From assembly GCA_930367215.1 (NCBI GenBank), contig OV884059.1, positions 153,138,511 to 153,202,510 of the forward strand: a DNA stretch of 64,000 bases, in the 5' to 3' direction. Positions 34,131 through 49,241 of the stretch are shown piece by piece; within the stretch, counting starts at the first letter, position 1, and every line of letters begins with the position of its first letter. The notes under the pieces were generated by a model, which was given only the letters and a program-made list of their open reading frames with translations, searched no databases and was not told the DNA's origin. Source of the DNA: Pollenia angustigena. Lineage: Eukaryota > Arthropoda > Insecta > Diptera > Polleniidae. A program made the position numbers and the translations under genes.

Positions 34131-34281
34131 TGCTGGGTACACACTATGCAACGCATTTACGCAATCTAGTGAATTAAATTCATTTTCATTCATTTCAGAT
34201 TGCATCAACATCAAAACGCTTTGATATTTTGAGGTTACATTGAAACAGATTGCATGTAGGTTGCACTGTGTGTACCCAGCA
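34131..34281 (+). mobile_element. TGCTGGGTACACAC MITE, TAA TSD (151 bp)
   Basis: TAA at 34128-34130 and 34282-34284; same length and orientation as the copy at 26201. Confidence 0.85.
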
Positions 34282-34290
34282 TAATATGTA

Positions 34291-34663
34291 GTTAGTCCCA
34301 ATTTACAACGTTGAAATTGAAAGGCAGACATTTTTCTTATTCTCTTTTGAACTTGCCCAAACCTTTCACAATCGCGAAATTAATAGGCAGACAGAAATTA
34401 TTGTTTTCTTCTTTTCGTTCTTTTTCGCTGTTGACGGAGATGAACATTTAACAGGCATTGATACTACAATTACATTGTTGTGAGAGAAATGATATGAAGC
34501 AACCACATGAAAATGCCGAAAAATGTAAAAGAGAAGCAAAAAAATGTCTACAAATGTCCAGTACAGATAGTCATGTACTACACACTCTACCTCTACAACC
34601 CCTCACCGACAAACTTCGTCTGTCTGCCTTCCACTTGCCACATTGTAAAAGGGGACTTACTTT
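34291..34663. mobile_element. TIR element with GGCAGACA inner repeats
   Basis: The left end 'tagtcccaatttacaacgtt' and right end, read inward, 'taagtccccttttacaatgt' both continue to GAAAGGCAGACA/GGAAGGCAGACA. A 99-residue frame inside (34458-34757) has no recognisable domain. Confidence 0.5.
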
Positions 34664-34815
34664 TTCTGTAGCATTTTATCAGCCATTTATTACAAATTTA
34701 TTAGTTTTGCACCGTCCAATGTTTTATTTCAATCACCTTAATGCAAAAACAATTTGAAGAAATTAAATTTTATGAATTCTTAAAATCAAAAAATAGTTTA
34801 TTTCAACATAAGTAC

Positions 34816-35694
34816 CAAGGCGAATTCATACAAGGTGGTATTATTTTAAAAATGAATACAACACTGTAAAAAACTTTAACGTTGTGTCAAAATAATACAA
34901 CACTGTAGTAAACAAGATAGCTGTGTGCAGGGCTGTCAGATACGGCGATTTCTCGCCAAACGTGGCGATTTTGAAACGTGTTTGGCGATGGGATTTCCCA
35001 TTTGGTGACTGGCGACTTTTATGGCGATTTCTGATATAACTGGCGATTAACTTGGCTATTTTTACCATTTATATTATTTCGGCGATTTTGTTTAACAACT
35101 TGTCATTTTTTGTTATCATTACTAATATGAAAAAACATATTAAGTGAATCTTATATTCAGTCACTATTTAATTCTAATAGTATGTATGTAATTCTAATAG
35201 TATGTAGGTCAAAACTCCAGTAATGGAATCGGTGAGGCTGAAGTGTACGATCATATAGACTTGTGTACTTAATTAAAGTTTTTAACTGAATACATATATG
35301 ATCTCCATTTTATGTTATTTAAAAAAAAAAATACAGAAACAAAACAAAATTTACTTCGGCGACTTTTTTGTATTTTTTCTCAGTTTTTGGCGATTTTTGA
35401 CTGAAACATTATACTAGCGTTTTTTGTATGCAAAATTTTATTTAAAAAAAATTTTTTTACAAAAACTGAACAAAATCGACGTTTGGCGATTTCTCACATC
35501 CTGCTTGGCGATGGAGCTCAAAAAAATCTGACAACCCTGGCTGTGTGTCAAAAATATATGCTGTCATTTTTCATTTTGATTTTAATTTTAAATCGTGTGT
35601 TGTATAATCAAGGCGAATTTATTACAGGTGGTCTTAAAAGTCCTGCTGATATTAGCTAAAATCACTGTTGGATGTCAAAATTTTGTTTATTCAG
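34816..35694. mobile_element. CAAGGCGAAT-type MITE fragments around a hAT MITE
   Basis: CAAGGCGAATTCATACAAGG at 34816 and CAAGGCGAATTTATTACAGG at 35609 are two left ends of CAAGG elements. The second matches the end of the element at 62308-62532 in reverse. Neither has its other end here. Confidence 0.55.
34928..35539 (+). mobile_element. Complete 612-bp hAT MITE with TGGCGATTT repeats, TSD GCTGTGTG
   Basis: Starts CAGGGCTGTCAGATACGGCG, ends ATCTGACAACCCTG, flanked by GCTGTGTG at 34920-34927 and 35540-35547. TGGCGA(T/C) motifs repeat at both ends. It has no coding capacity. Confidence 0.9.
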
Positions 35695-35699
35695 AACCA

Positions 35700-38852
<3,153 letters not shown>

Positions 38853-40186
38853 AGAATTCAACATTTGTTTGTATATTATTTATTAATTCAAAAACAATTT
38901 TATTTAAAAAAACAATTTAAAACAATTTTAAACCACAACAAACTCCTCTTATATGTTTGTTCTCTAATTATTTTCAAACAAAATATAATAAAATAAAAAG
39001 TATACATTTAAAAAATTAATAATAATCGAATTTTTACAAAAGCAAAAAACAAACAAATTATAATCTTATTAATAAACAAACCTAATATAAATAATATTGA
39101 TACAATACATAATTTGTAATCATACAATAGTAATTAAAGTAATTATATATATGCATATATAAATATAAATCCCCTAAAATATCTATATGTTAAAGTCATT
39201 AACTATATAGAAAACTGCTAACACATTTTTTTTTTTTTTTTTTCTTAAAAATCTGTAAATTCTTATATTATTAAGAAATTTATATAAATACCAAAACAAA
39301 AAAATAACAAACTCTTTAATTTAAATTAAACAGAGTTAAAAAAAAAACAACAAATTATATGAAAATAAAAAAAGACATTTTCTTTAAAACACAAAATTAT
39401 TTTAAAAAACTGTTTTATTACTTCTTTTTTTTAAATTTGTAGGTATTTCAGAAAATGTCTTTGAAATTTGGCAAAGAATTTATGGAATTTAAAGTGTTAT
39501 AGTTGGCAGTTTTGTTAATGATTTGAAAATATAACGTTTAGTTTTACAATTAATACAACAATTTCTAACTACATACAAACATATGTGCTAGTTGTAAAAA
39601 AGTTTTGATGTTATTTTTTTTTAATAAATTTGAAACAAAATTGACGCGTTTTTGAAGAGAAATTTAGCGATTTTTTACTCGGCAAGTCGATTAGAAATTT
39701 GTAATAACGATGGTAAATGGAAAATATTGGCTTTCGCTTTAATTTACAGAGTTCAACCCCTCTTGTCAAGTGATTTTTGATTCAGACTTTTGAAGCTAAA
39801 TTTTTCAACAAACCCTTAATATAAATTTTTACCATTTTTCGCTATTTTTATCATTTCTTTTTGTATTTTTTTAATATGAATTTGCTTTTATATTTACATA
39901 TTTTACTTAATTACTTTTATTTTTTTCACTATTTAATATTTGTTTTATATATATACAAAAAGCAGTTATTTGAGGTTAAGTTTGTTTACATTCGTTTTTG
40001 GATTTTAATAATGTCTATGCATTAAACCTAATTTACAGTAAAATTTTTTTTTTGTATGTACAAGAAGTGGTGTGTTTATTGACTCAAACAGTAGACAAAT
40101 AAATAACAGCATTCGATACCCATCGAAATTTAAAATAAAAAATTTTAATATGTATTTGACTTTGAATGACAATTAAATACCTACTT
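38853..40186. other. H3.3 3' UTR and downstream DNA
   Basis: AATAAA at 38987-38992 and again at 38992-38997 is the likely first poly(A) site, and many more AATAAA-like sites follow. No gene beyond. Confidence 0.55.
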
Positions 40187-40315
40187 AAGGTGTGTGTGAA
40201 ACTTTAGCAAAGTTCTATGGTGAATTAAAATTGTCAAGAATTTCTACACTTATTCACCTCAACACCAGCAAAATTTAACCTCCATGAGTACTTTGCTACC
40301 GTTTCACACACACCC
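40187..40315. mobile_element. Short MITE, AGGTGTGTGTGAAAC ends
   Basis: The inverted ends AAGGTGTGTGTGAAAC and GTTTCACACACACCCTT are followed inward by TAGCAAAGT/ACTTTGCTA. Confidence 0.6.
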
Positions 40316-40368
40316 TTTTTCTTCAATTAGAACCACAATCTGTAATCTTGAAAATTAAATAAAATTCA

Positions 40369-40438
40369 GGGGCCAAATTACGACATTCGATATCTAATCA
40401 AAATTACCATCCGATATCGAATGTTGTAATTTGGCCCC
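40369..40438. mobile_element. 70-bp palindrome, GGGGCCAAATTACGACATTC arms
   Basis: Nearly perfect 27-bp arms containing TTCGATATC; related in plan to the MITE at 26368. Confidence 0.65.
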
Positions 40439-42005
40439 AGTCTTATTTTAAAATTTATTTTTTCTTCGACTTGGTTGTTAACGAGAACGAGAACCGAGAT
40501 TCTTAAATTTCATCAATAGAAAAATTAAATTTTAAAACTCTTTATTAAATTCCTAATTAAAGTAAACAAACCCATGAAATTTTTTATAAAACGAACAAAA
40601 TTCTTCAATAAAGTACGTATGTACTATGACAAAATTTAAATCTATTGCCTGCTTTTACAAAACAGACTGTTAAAAAATTTTCTATGGAAAACAAAAAAGA
40701 AATTCTTTTTTTGTCAACCATAAATTTTTAAAAGCAACAACGAAAACTGTATGTTTTGTAAAACTTGGTGGTGAATTTTTCATATTGATTAAGAAGTTTT
40801 TTGTTTTACTTTTTATAAAAAAAAAAAAAAAAAATCTTTAAATAACATAAAAAAACATTTATTCTTAACAATTAACATATTGGAAATGTTAGTTTTACAT
40901 AATTAGATTATTCTCACAGTTGTAGCTCAATTTATAATGAATGAATGTTTAAAACACAATTTTAAATATAAATATGATTATTTTTTGCTTATATTGTTTT
41001 TTTAATCCATTTTAATTAACACATATAAAAAATATATAAAAATCGAATATATAATATTAAGAAGTATATAAATATAATATAACAATATATGTAATATTAA
41101 GCAGTAGTTTTAAGTGATTTCAAATTAATTATTGAATAAGCACATAGTTTTATTTTTTATTTAAATATCTGGGCTAAATGAAAACATCTTACCATCTTAG
41201 TTTTCGCCGCCTAAATGTATTAGCATAACTTTTAGTGTTGTTTAGCCAAATACCATCAAAAGGATGTTTAATATAAATTATAAAACTATTAATTTTAAGG
41301 TTTATATATAAATGTCTCTCCATTACTGCGCTAACAGAACTGAAGCGCAGGTAAAATATGAAAAAACTTTCAATTATTATTAATACTTACTGAAAACAAA
41401 AAACACTTTTCATTATTATTAATTAATCTTAATATTTAATCAATTTTTTTTATTCACAAAAATTTATTATTCTTATTTTTTTCTATATACATACATATAT
41501 AAAAATACATATAATAACCTAACTACTCTTATTATTATTATTATACTTTATATTATATTATAATTTTTTAATTCAACACCTTTTAAATTTTTTTATAGAT
41601 TATAAACTAAACCCAAAATATTTAATTTTTAACTGGTATTATTTCTATCAATTTATTTTCTTTATTTGAGTATTGTTTTAACTCAATTTTTATTAACATA
41701 AATAATAGATTTATAACAAATCTCAATATAAATTACACACGAATATGTAGTTTTTAACATCTTTGACCAAACACTAAAGAAAATGGAAAATAAACATCAA
41801 AAATATAGTAATATCATCATAGGCTTTTTAGAAGAGCCAACCAAAAACAACAAATCGAAAAGTGTTTTATTTGAAGTTTTAAAACAAGAGACTTGAAAAA
41901 GTACAGTTAAGATTGCACGTAAGTCTTTACGAAATGCCAGAGATACATAAAAAAAAAAATGCTTAAGATGTTAACCCAACGTTTTCACATGCAAGTAGTG
42001 TATAC
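40439..42005. other. Gene-free, very AT-rich
   Basis: Long A/T runs and no supported gene, RNA or repeat boundary. Confidence 0.45.
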
Positions 42006-42325
42006 TAAAGATGCCAAACGGGAAATTCCGAAATCCCGGGATTTTTAATATATCAACTTTTGTGTACAAATTGTTCGTTTTTATGTAATTTTTATACTCG
42101 AAAAAAAAAAACAAGTAAGAAAGTATAGTCGGTCAAGCCCGACCATATGATACCCTACACCACAGTATTAAAAGACACATCATGCTTATGTGTCCATATA
42201 AATATGGATTTATCTATGTTTTCAAACTTCATTAAATTCGGTTTGCAAGTTTGTGAGACAGAAATTGCCCCCTACCTCCCCTTGTGGTCCTATTTTTGAA
42301 AAACTATAGCTTATGTGTCCATATT

Positions 42326-42543
42326 CAGGGGTGTCATGGAAATCGAAAACGTAAAACGAAAGAATTTGGAAGTTCTTTTTTTAAACTATTAATCTAATTT
42401 TTAAAATTTTGTGAAAAAATTCTGTTTAATAGAGCATTATTTGCATAATAATTGTTACAAAATTTTTTTATTGCAGAAATCTTATTGAAAAACGACTCTT
42501 AAAATTCTTTCGTTTTACGTTTTCGATTTCCATGACACGCCTG
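42326..42543. mobile_element. 218-bp palindromic MITE, CAGGGGTGTCATGG ends
   Basis: CAGGGGTGTCATGGAAATCG and its inverted counterpart ending ATGACACGCCTG share about 40 bp of arm, including ACGTAAAACGAAAGAATTT. A related end lies at 11985-12016. Confidence 0.75.
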
Positions 42544-42935
42544 ATAGATATGGATCTATCTATGGTTTAAATTTCATTAAAATCGGTTTGAGAGGCAGAA
42601 ATTGCCCCTATTTCCCTTCGTGGTCCTATTTTTTAAAAAATTCATACCTTTTGTGTCCATATAGGTATGGTTCTGTCTATATTTTTTTTCAATTTCATTA
42701 AAATCGGTTTGATAGTTTCTGAGGAAGAAATGTCCCCTATCTTCCCTCTTGGTCCTACGATTCCGCCCATTTTCAATAGGCTTGGTCCTTGTGCCAATAA
42801 GAACCTATGTCCCAAATTTTATCAAATTATCTCCAAAATTGCGACCTGTACTTTGCGCACAAGGTTACAGAAAGTGATTCTGAGTCGATCGGTATACTTT
42901 AAGGCGTTACACACACCCGCACAAACGCATAATAC

Positions 42936-43361
42936 CCCTGCAAATAAAATTGGACCACCAGACCCATTTTGATAAAATGGACTACTCCATGGACTAGTCC
43001 GATGTAATGCAAGCATGGACCATGTCATTGTTAAAAAGTGTTTGTAGTGAGACGACATGTCTTCGCTTTTTAACGACATGCTTTCGTTTTTAAACGACTT
43101 CAAAACTAATCCTCTTGAGTATACCATGGAGTAGTTTTAAAACTACTCCTTAGTGGTCCAAAGGTGGGTTATATACCATGGAGTAGTTTTAAAACTACTC
43201 CTTAGTGGTCCAAAGGTGGGTTATATGGTCCTCTCCTAGGACATCGTAATGTTAAATAGACCAGGTTTTTTCCATACGTTTGGGTTACTTTTGGACTAGT
43301 CCTGGTCCCTTGTGGACTACTCTTTACACGCGTGTTTGGACTGGTCCTATTATTTGCAGGG
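42936..43361 (+). mobile_element. CCCTGCAAATAA MITE (426 bp, with internal duplication)
   Basis: It carries a 52-bp direct duplication around ACTCCATGG/AGTAGTTTTAAAACTACT at 43119-43222. The copy at 54381 has the same duplication and length, so they form one subfamily distinct from the 375-bp copy at 29111. Confidence 0.8.
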
Positions 43362-43853
43362 ACCCTCTCCACTATTGTGGTGTGGGTATAAAAATATTAA
43401 AAATTATATTTCAGTTGTATTTTTTATTTTCATAATTCTTATTTTTCTTTTTTAAAAATATATGTTATATATATCGAGCCCTAATAGCAAAAATTATGTA
43501 ACCAACATTTTACAATTTTGTTTTTTGATGAAAATCGATAATTTTCGATCATTGCATCATCTCTAAAAATCTCATATCTCTGGGAAGTACCGTTACGAAA
43601 TAAGAGCAAAAGCAATTTCAAACGAAACCCTACCCTTAAAGCAAAAATATTAAAAAAAAAACCTGTAAAATTTTATTTTTGTTGGTTGCATAATTTTTGC
43701 TATAAGAGCTCGATATAATAATACCTTTTGAAATTTCATAGTGTTGTTTATTTAAAAAAATCCCGGGATCCAGAAATTTCGGGATCTCGATTTCAAAGTC
43801 CCGAATCCCGGGATTTTCTAAAATCAATCCCGATTGGCATCCCTAGTGTATAC

Positions 43854-44340
43854 GTATTATAAACGAAAAATCGAGGAAACAGCCGATTGGCTTAATGTAC
43901 AAAAATTGTGTGAATGCAAGTGTGAGTGTATTGGGGGTTTCAAACTTGCATATGGAAAGGGGGGTAAGGAAGATACGAGTAGAATGGAACACCAAAAAAA
44001 ATTACTATACATATTTCCAACAACAACAAGAGAAAACAAATGTACATATAATTTTTTTGTACATACAACTTTTTTCGAACATAAAATATGCGGATTCCAA
44101 AAATTTTAATTTTCGATACGAGTCGAAACCTAGACATTTGCTGGGGGGATACCGCGTATTTCGATTAGAAAGAAATAATTTACGAGTTTGAACAATTTGT
44201 ACTGTGTATTACGATTTTCGTACTATTTGTTTCGAATGAACGGCAATTGTTTATTCCTTTTTGAAAACAAAAACTCCCTTTCGAAGCGGCAACTCTCTAT
44301 TACGAAAACAAGCGCCAGTTGTGCAAAATAGCTTTGTTCG
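43854..44340. other. Gene-free
   Basis: Several overlapping open frames but none with family resemblance or codon bias. Confidence 0.4.
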
Positions 44341-44359
44341 AAAGCTATTTTGAATAGTT

Positions 44360-44390
44360 TAAGACAATCGATAGTTTCCCAGCACTAGTA
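44360..44390. mobile_element. End of a TAGTGCTGGGAAAC element
   Basis: ATCGATAGTTTCCCAGCACTA is the complement of the start of the element at 47796-47870 (TAGTGCTGGGAAACTATCGA). Confidence 0.5.
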
Positions 44391-44682
44391 TGTAACGTAT
44401 GGACTCCAAAACGGCTGGGCCGATTTTGACGAAATTTTCAGGGAATATTCAGGCGGGTGACACTGTGATGTCTGATTTTTGATTTTCGGTCTGCGGGCGG
44501 AGAAATCACATTTTCATATTGCACCACCAATGACATACAGGCATGTTTTGTGTTATAATGTTATTTACTAACTTAAATATTATTTACTCGTGTTGTGGTG
44601 AGCTTAAAAGTTAATTTTTACAACAGTTTTTTAAATAAATCTTAACAAAATAAATTTGTGTTCATTGTAATGCGGCATAGAA

Positions 44683-44938
44683 CACAGAGTATACAGAGGC
44701 GTCACGAGACAGAAAATATTATGTTTTTTCTGTATTTTTCTTCGAAAGCTGCCCTTTTTGCGTTTTTTGTTTTGATTATGCAATTTGTGTAGATAGTAGC
44801 GGCCTTTTTTTTACGCATTGTCACTTCACTAACAAAAAACGTTTTCTTTCTCTTTCTTCGAAAGCTGCCCTCGCAAATGATTTAGGCATTTTTCATGCGT
44901 CACTTTTTTCATCTCTGTATACTTTGTGGCATAGAATA
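44683..44938 (-). mobile_element. CACAAAG MITE (copy 1), TSD GCATAGAA
   Basis: Ends CACAGAGTATACAGAGGCGT and CTCTGTATACTTTGTG, flanked by GCATAGAA at 44675-44682 and 44939-44946. The inner parts contain TTCTTTCTCTTTCTTCGAAAG blocks. Confidence 0.85.
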
Positions 44939-44954
44939 TGATGAAAAGATAAAT

Positions 44955-45032
44955 GCAAAAGGGCAGCTTTATTTGAAAGAGACAAAAAAAACGCAAAATC
45001 TTCCGTCTCGTGACAGTTCTGTGTATTCTGTG
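44955..45032 (+). mobile_element. CACAAAG MITE, right-end fragment
   Basis: 'aaatgcaaaagggcagcttt' to TGTGTATTCTGTG matches the right third of the complete copy that follows; GTATGAAC stands directly after it. Confidence 0.7.
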
Positions 45033-45040
45033 GTATGAAC

Positions 45041-45285
45041 CACAAAGCATACAGAGATGAAAAAAGTGACGTTTGAAAAATGCCCAAATCATTTGCGAGG
45101 GCAGTTTTCGAAGAAAGAGAAAGAAAATGTTTTTTGGTTGTGAAGTGGCGATGTGTAAAAACAGGCCGCCACTATCAACACGAATTGCGTAATCAAAACA
45201 AAAAATGCAAAAAGGGCAGCTTTCGAAGAAAAAGACAGAAAAAACACAACATTTTCTGTCTCGTGACGCCTCTGTATGCTCTGTG
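45041..45285 (+). mobile_element. CACAAAG MITE (copy 2, 245 bp), TSD GTATGAAC
   Basis: Starts CACAAAGCATACAGAG, ends CTCTGTATGCTCTGTG, GTATGAAC at 45033-45040 and 45286-45293. Confidence 0.85.
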
Positions 45286-45408
45286 GTATGAACATAGCAT
45301 TAAAATCAACTCTTTCTTCATCTTTAAAAGATTTTCATATCTCATGATTTTTTATTCAACGTCTTTCGATTATTTTAGTGTCATCACTAGAAAAAACAAA
45401 TAATTTGT

Positions 45409-45669
45409 CAAGGCGAATTGACTAGAAGCTGAGGCCAACTCTACAACAACACTGCTTCTGTGGTTGAGTTGTCAAAAATATTGCTAGTAAAAAAATAGTT
45501 TTGTTTACATAAAACACAAGTTTGTATACCAACTTTGACAAGTCGACCACCGAAAAAAACACCATATGTTGACTTGACCCCACCTTTGTATACAAACTTT
45601 GACAAGTCGACCACCGAAAAAAAAACACCATATGTTGACTTGATCCCACCTTCTAGTCAATTCGCCTTG
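45409..45669. mobile_element. CAAGGCGAATTGACTAG MITE, TSD TAATTTGT/TACTTTGT
   Basis: Same family as 19320-19517, with a 57-bp internal direct duplication (ACAAACTTTGACAAGTCGAC...) that makes it longer. The flanking octamers differ at one base. Confidence 0.8.
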
Positions 45670-45691
45670 TACTTTGTTAAAAAGTATATAC

Positions 45692-45920
45692 CAAGGTATA
45701 TTTATAGCAGGTAGTCTTGGAAAGCCAGCTGGTTATTTTTTATCTGCTGGTTTTGTGATACAAACTGTCAAATGTTGTATAATAAACAAGATTTTTTGTC
45801 TCTTTTCAACCCCCTTGCTGTTCGACAGTTCGTATCACAAAACAACAATAAAAAACCCTGTTGTTTGTTTTATTGTACAATTGTTGTAATCTCGCGGCTA
45901 CCTTATATAAATATTCCTTC
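45692..45920 (+). mobile_element. CAAGGTATATTTATAGC MITE (229 bp), TSD GTATATAC
   Basis: Complete copy; ends CAAGGTATATTTATAGCAGG and TATATAAATATTCCTTC. GTATATAC at 45684-45691 and 45921-45928. Inner arms contain GTTTGTTTTATTGTACAA/TTGTACAATAAAACAAAC-type blocks. Confidence 0.85.
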
Positions 45921-45928
45921 GTATATAC

Positions 45929-46163
45929 CACAAAGCATACAGAGATGAAAAAAGTGACGTTTGAAAAATGCCCAAATCATTTGCGAGGGCAGCTTTCGAA
46001 GAAAGAGAAAGAAAATGTTTTTTGGTAGTAAAGTGGCAATGTGTAAAAACAGGCCGCCACTATCAACACGAATTGCGCAATCAAAACAAAAAATGCAAAA
46101 AGGCCAGCTTAAACAGAAAAACCACAATATTTTCTGTCTCGTGACGCCTCTGTGTGCTCTGTG
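45929..46163 (+). mobile_element. CACAAAG MITE (copy 3, 235 bp), TSD GTATATAC
   Basis: GTATATAC at 45921-45928 and 46164-46171. Its left TSD is also the right TSD of the preceding, unrelated MITE. Confidence 0.85.
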
Positions 46164-46276
46164 GTATATACTATCACTAGAAAAAAGTACAAAAGAGCAG
46201 GACAGCAATATCAATTATTTTGTTTTTATTCGCTCTTACACGTGAAAATAAATATTTTTATGATGAAAGATGTTAC

Positions 46277-46479
46277 CAAGGCGAATTTATAACAGGTAAG
46301 TGCAACTCTATAACTACAAAAAGCCCCATGTATTTTGTTTTTGCAATTTTCTGACTTGTTGTCAAATTTCAGTATAGAAACAAAACAATATTTTGACGTT
46401 TCACCAGTTTTTTAATTCGCCGTGGATACAGCTGATGAACAGCCGACGAGTTGAGCTTACCTGGAGTTAATTCGCCTTG
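46277..46479. mobile_element. CAAGGCGAATTTATAACAGG MITE, TSD GATGTTAC
   Basis: Ends CAAGGCGAATTTATAACAGG and GAGTTAATTCGCCTTG with GATGTTAC at 46269-46276 and 46480-46487. Confidence 0.85.
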
Positions 46480-46495
46480 GATGTTACAAATGTAA

Positions 46496-46688
46496 AGGCC
46501 CAAATACATTGATCAAAATACTCATCAAGCATTGTGGTAGTATTAGTGAAAATATGTTTGTATGTGTCACACCGACGATGCTGGATGGAAAATCAAAAAA
46601 TTTAGATATTACGGCGAATATTACGTCAAGCACACGTACACGATGAATTCGCCGGCTGGACAAGCATTTGACAAGTGTATTTGGGCCT
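46496..46688 (+). mobile_element. AGGCCCAAATACA PIF-like MITE, TAA TSD (193 bp)
   Basis: TAA at 46493-46495 and 46689-46691. Same length as the nested copy at 18984. Confidence 0.85.
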
Positions 46689-46710
46689 TAACCAAGTTTT
46701 TTTCATTTTT

Positions 46711-47793
46711 AAAGCTGGAGGTCCACACCATGCGTTACTCGCTTTTTCGCAGCATACGCAGCTGTCAAAAAAGTAGAATCTGTGTAGTTATACGTAGTAA
46801 GTTACATGCACAAAAGCGTAGATGCCTTGAGGCGAAAAGTAGGCTTACTTTCTACTTTTGTAAGCGTCACAAGCAGCGTTCGAACAAATCAGCTGATTTT
46901 GACAAATTAAATTTTACTTGTGCTGCTGCTGCATAAAAAGCATAACATGTAACTTGAAACGTAGAACGCAAGTAAAGGCTCAGTTAGGCGAACGTTGCTG
47001 TACCCGTAATGTACCGCACCGTACTGTAAGCACGTTGGTGCACTTATAGAACGTTTAAAAACGTGTCATATGTTTTCCCATACTTAAACAAAAAGCAATA
47101 GTATACATAAAACAAAACACACAGTGATGAGAATCAAAAATGTTCAAATGGTGACCGTTGTGCAGAAAAGGTACCACGTGATTTAATTGGTATTAAAACA
47201 GTATTTTGTGTATGTAAAAAATTTTAATAATTTAACATTTTTATTATAGATTTACAATAAATAAATTTGTATTTTAGCATATATAAATTTTTAGCATACA
47301 TATGTATATTGTAAATGTGCATACACCAAACAAGGTTTTGATACCATTTAAAGTCTTTTATATGTTTCACATTTCCATTGTTTGTGTATATGCATTTGTT
47401 TGTTTTAAACATCTAAACATATGTTTATTTGGAAATATGTTGTATTGTAAGTTGTTTTGTCGCAATTCCATAGATATACTGAAAAAAGTACCAACAAAAA
47501 AGAGCAAAATTACCCGCATTCAATGTAACATACAAACCGGCAATCACTGTCTTACAAATGTCACGTAACAACGGCATGAAATTCTATTTTATACAGATTG
47601 GTACGTTCCAACTACGGTACATTCCATTTCGGTAAGCTCAAGGCGCCTTGGGTAAACTTTTGTATTGGTTTTCATATAACAAAAAGCGAACAGCTGATGG
47701 ATACAGTACAGATACGGTACAGCAACGTTCGCCTAACTGAGCCTTAAGATTATAAAAGCATGCGCTGCGTGGAGGCGAAAGCGGGTTGTATGT
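46711..47793 (+). mobile_element. CTGGAGG TIR element (copy 2) with nested PIF-like element
   Basis: It begins AAAGCTGGAGGTCCACACCA and continues as in 9343-9655, is split by 46976-47744, and resumes 'aaaagcatgcgctgcgtgga'. The extreme right end is missing. Confidence 0.7.
46976..47744 (+). mobile_element. 769-bp PIF/Harbinger-like element, TAA TSD
   Basis: Ends AGGCTCAGTTAGGCGAACGT and ACGTTCGCCTAACTGAGCCT (at least 27 bp inverted), TAA at 46973-46975 and 47745-47747. No transposase. A truncated copy lies at 27709-28200. Confidence 0.85.
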
Positions 47794-47795
47794 AG

Positions 47796-48505
47796 TGCTG
47801 GGAAACTATCGATATTATCGATAGTCTTAAAATATCGATAGGAAAAATATAAATATCGATATTTTTATTATTTAAAATACAGCTATGAAGACATCTAACA
47901 GCAGCTAGACACACACAGTTTTTTACTGTTTAAGGTGATAAACCAAGGGTTCTGTGTACATCAACAGTCTTTTTACCCCATTTGAAACGTGTTATGACGT
48001 CCAATTTTAGTTTCAAACTAGTGCATTTTCTTCAGTTTGCACTCATTTTTCTACTCAACTTCTTATTAAGAACTAACTTCTTACTTCCTAACACTCAACT
48101 ATACTTAGAATATCTTACCTAAGAGAAATTAATGGGAATTCGGCTTTTTACACGCAAATAGAAAAATTCTTTAATATGATTATGACTTCGGCGAAAAAAT
48201 GAGATCGTATGTACCTACGCAAATCGAATTATTAAAACGGAAAGCGGATTTAACCAATTTTTAAAAAGCGGACAAAATAGGACCGACGCAAATCGGGGCT
48301 CTTGTGTATATTTTTTGCCGGATCGATGGCATTCATTTAATTGTAGAATTCGAATTACAAGTGCTTCTGATCAAAACCACCTGGTTAGTGATGGGGGAAG
48401 AACTTTTTTTGTTTAATTTCTAATAATTTTTGAAATTCGAAAAATGATTTTTACGTTTTGAACTGTTCCCAATATAATTGTTTATATTTCTTGTGTTTTA
48501 TTGAT
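47796..48505. other. Gene-free; ATCGATA-rich element start
   Basis: TAGTGCTGGGAAACTATCGA with further ATCGATA blocks at 47796-47870; the remainder is unrecognised. Confidence 0.4.
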
Positions 48506-48622
48506 GCCAGAAAATCGTCATAACACTATTACTTATAGTTTAAAAATCGTCAATCGTCATTTTACTGTATTTTCACAAATAAATCGTCAAAATGACGAAA
48601 AATCGTCACATCTAACAACCCT
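48506..48622. mobile_element. hAT right end with AATCGTCA repeats
   Basis: AATCGTCA or its complement occurs seven times before the terminus ACATCTAACAACCCTG. Read inward it is CAGGGTTGTTAGATGTGACG, close to the 612-bp MITE terminus. The left end is not found. Confidence 0.65.
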
Positions 48623-49241
48623 GATTACAACTCAACTGAGTTAAGTTTTAAACCGTAATAGGGGCCTAATTTAATTTTGTAAGTTTAATATCATAAAATA
48701 TCAGATCACCTCTTTTAAATAAGATAATATTAAAGAAAACACACAATAAAACTTTCTCACAAATAAGATACAATTTCGTCACTTTGGTTTGGTTTTGTTT
48801 TCATGCAAATGTGTATTTTGGAATAACCACGATTACGTTTTTGCAACTTTGCTGTCTGCTTGTTCGTCTAAGTAAAGGAATTTTTGGAGGAATTTATAAA
48901 ATTTGTAAAATCTAAATCATAAAAAATATGCTTTTAATAACTTAAATTTTCGGTCACGGTGGACCTTTAGAAAGAAATGCCCATATTTTATTATCTTTAA
49001 ACACAATCATAAAATTAACGCTTCTTTTAGATAAACCCTGTTCATATTTAAACTAATTTTCTAAACTTAAAAAAGCTCTTTTAATCTTAAAGCTTTAAAA
49101 ATTATAATCCACATACTAAAATAATTAAAAATATTTTATAAATTACATGAGAAACATCTTTATTTTTACTAATAATTTGACAACAATAGTTGTGCTACAT
49201 AGCCGACGAAACAAACGCTTGCTTCCGAAAATCCTAAAACA
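48623..49241. other. Region upstream of the SDR gene
   Basis: Contains the promoter of the following gene, but no TATA box or initiator stands out. Confidence 0.4.

Larger units (their letters stand above)
42111..43393 (-). repeat. Family N dispersed repeat, longest copy, reverse orientation
   Basis: It begins ACAAGTAAGAAAGTATAGTC with the hairpin GGTCAAGCCCGACC and ends 'actattgtggtgtgggtata'. Phrases 'aaatttcattaaaatcggtt' and 'ggtcctatttt' repeat internally three times, giving it a tandem interior. Two MITEs interrupt it. Confidence 0.7.
42006..43845. mobile_element. hAT element with CCCGGGAT repeats, TSD GTGTATAC, four-layer nest
   Basis: Starts TAAAGATGCCAAACGGGAAA and ends, read inward, TAGGGATGCCAATCGGGATT. 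GTGTATAC flanks both sides (41998-42005 and 43846-43853). TCCCGGGAT motifs repeat inside both ends. Family N, which itself contains a palindromic MITE and a CCCTGCAAATAA MITE, has inserted in it. Confidence 0.85.

Noticed and set aside
34458..34757. 99-residue frame with several cysteines
   Set aside because: It lies between inverted ends of a repeat, shows no family resemblance and runs through the element's end.
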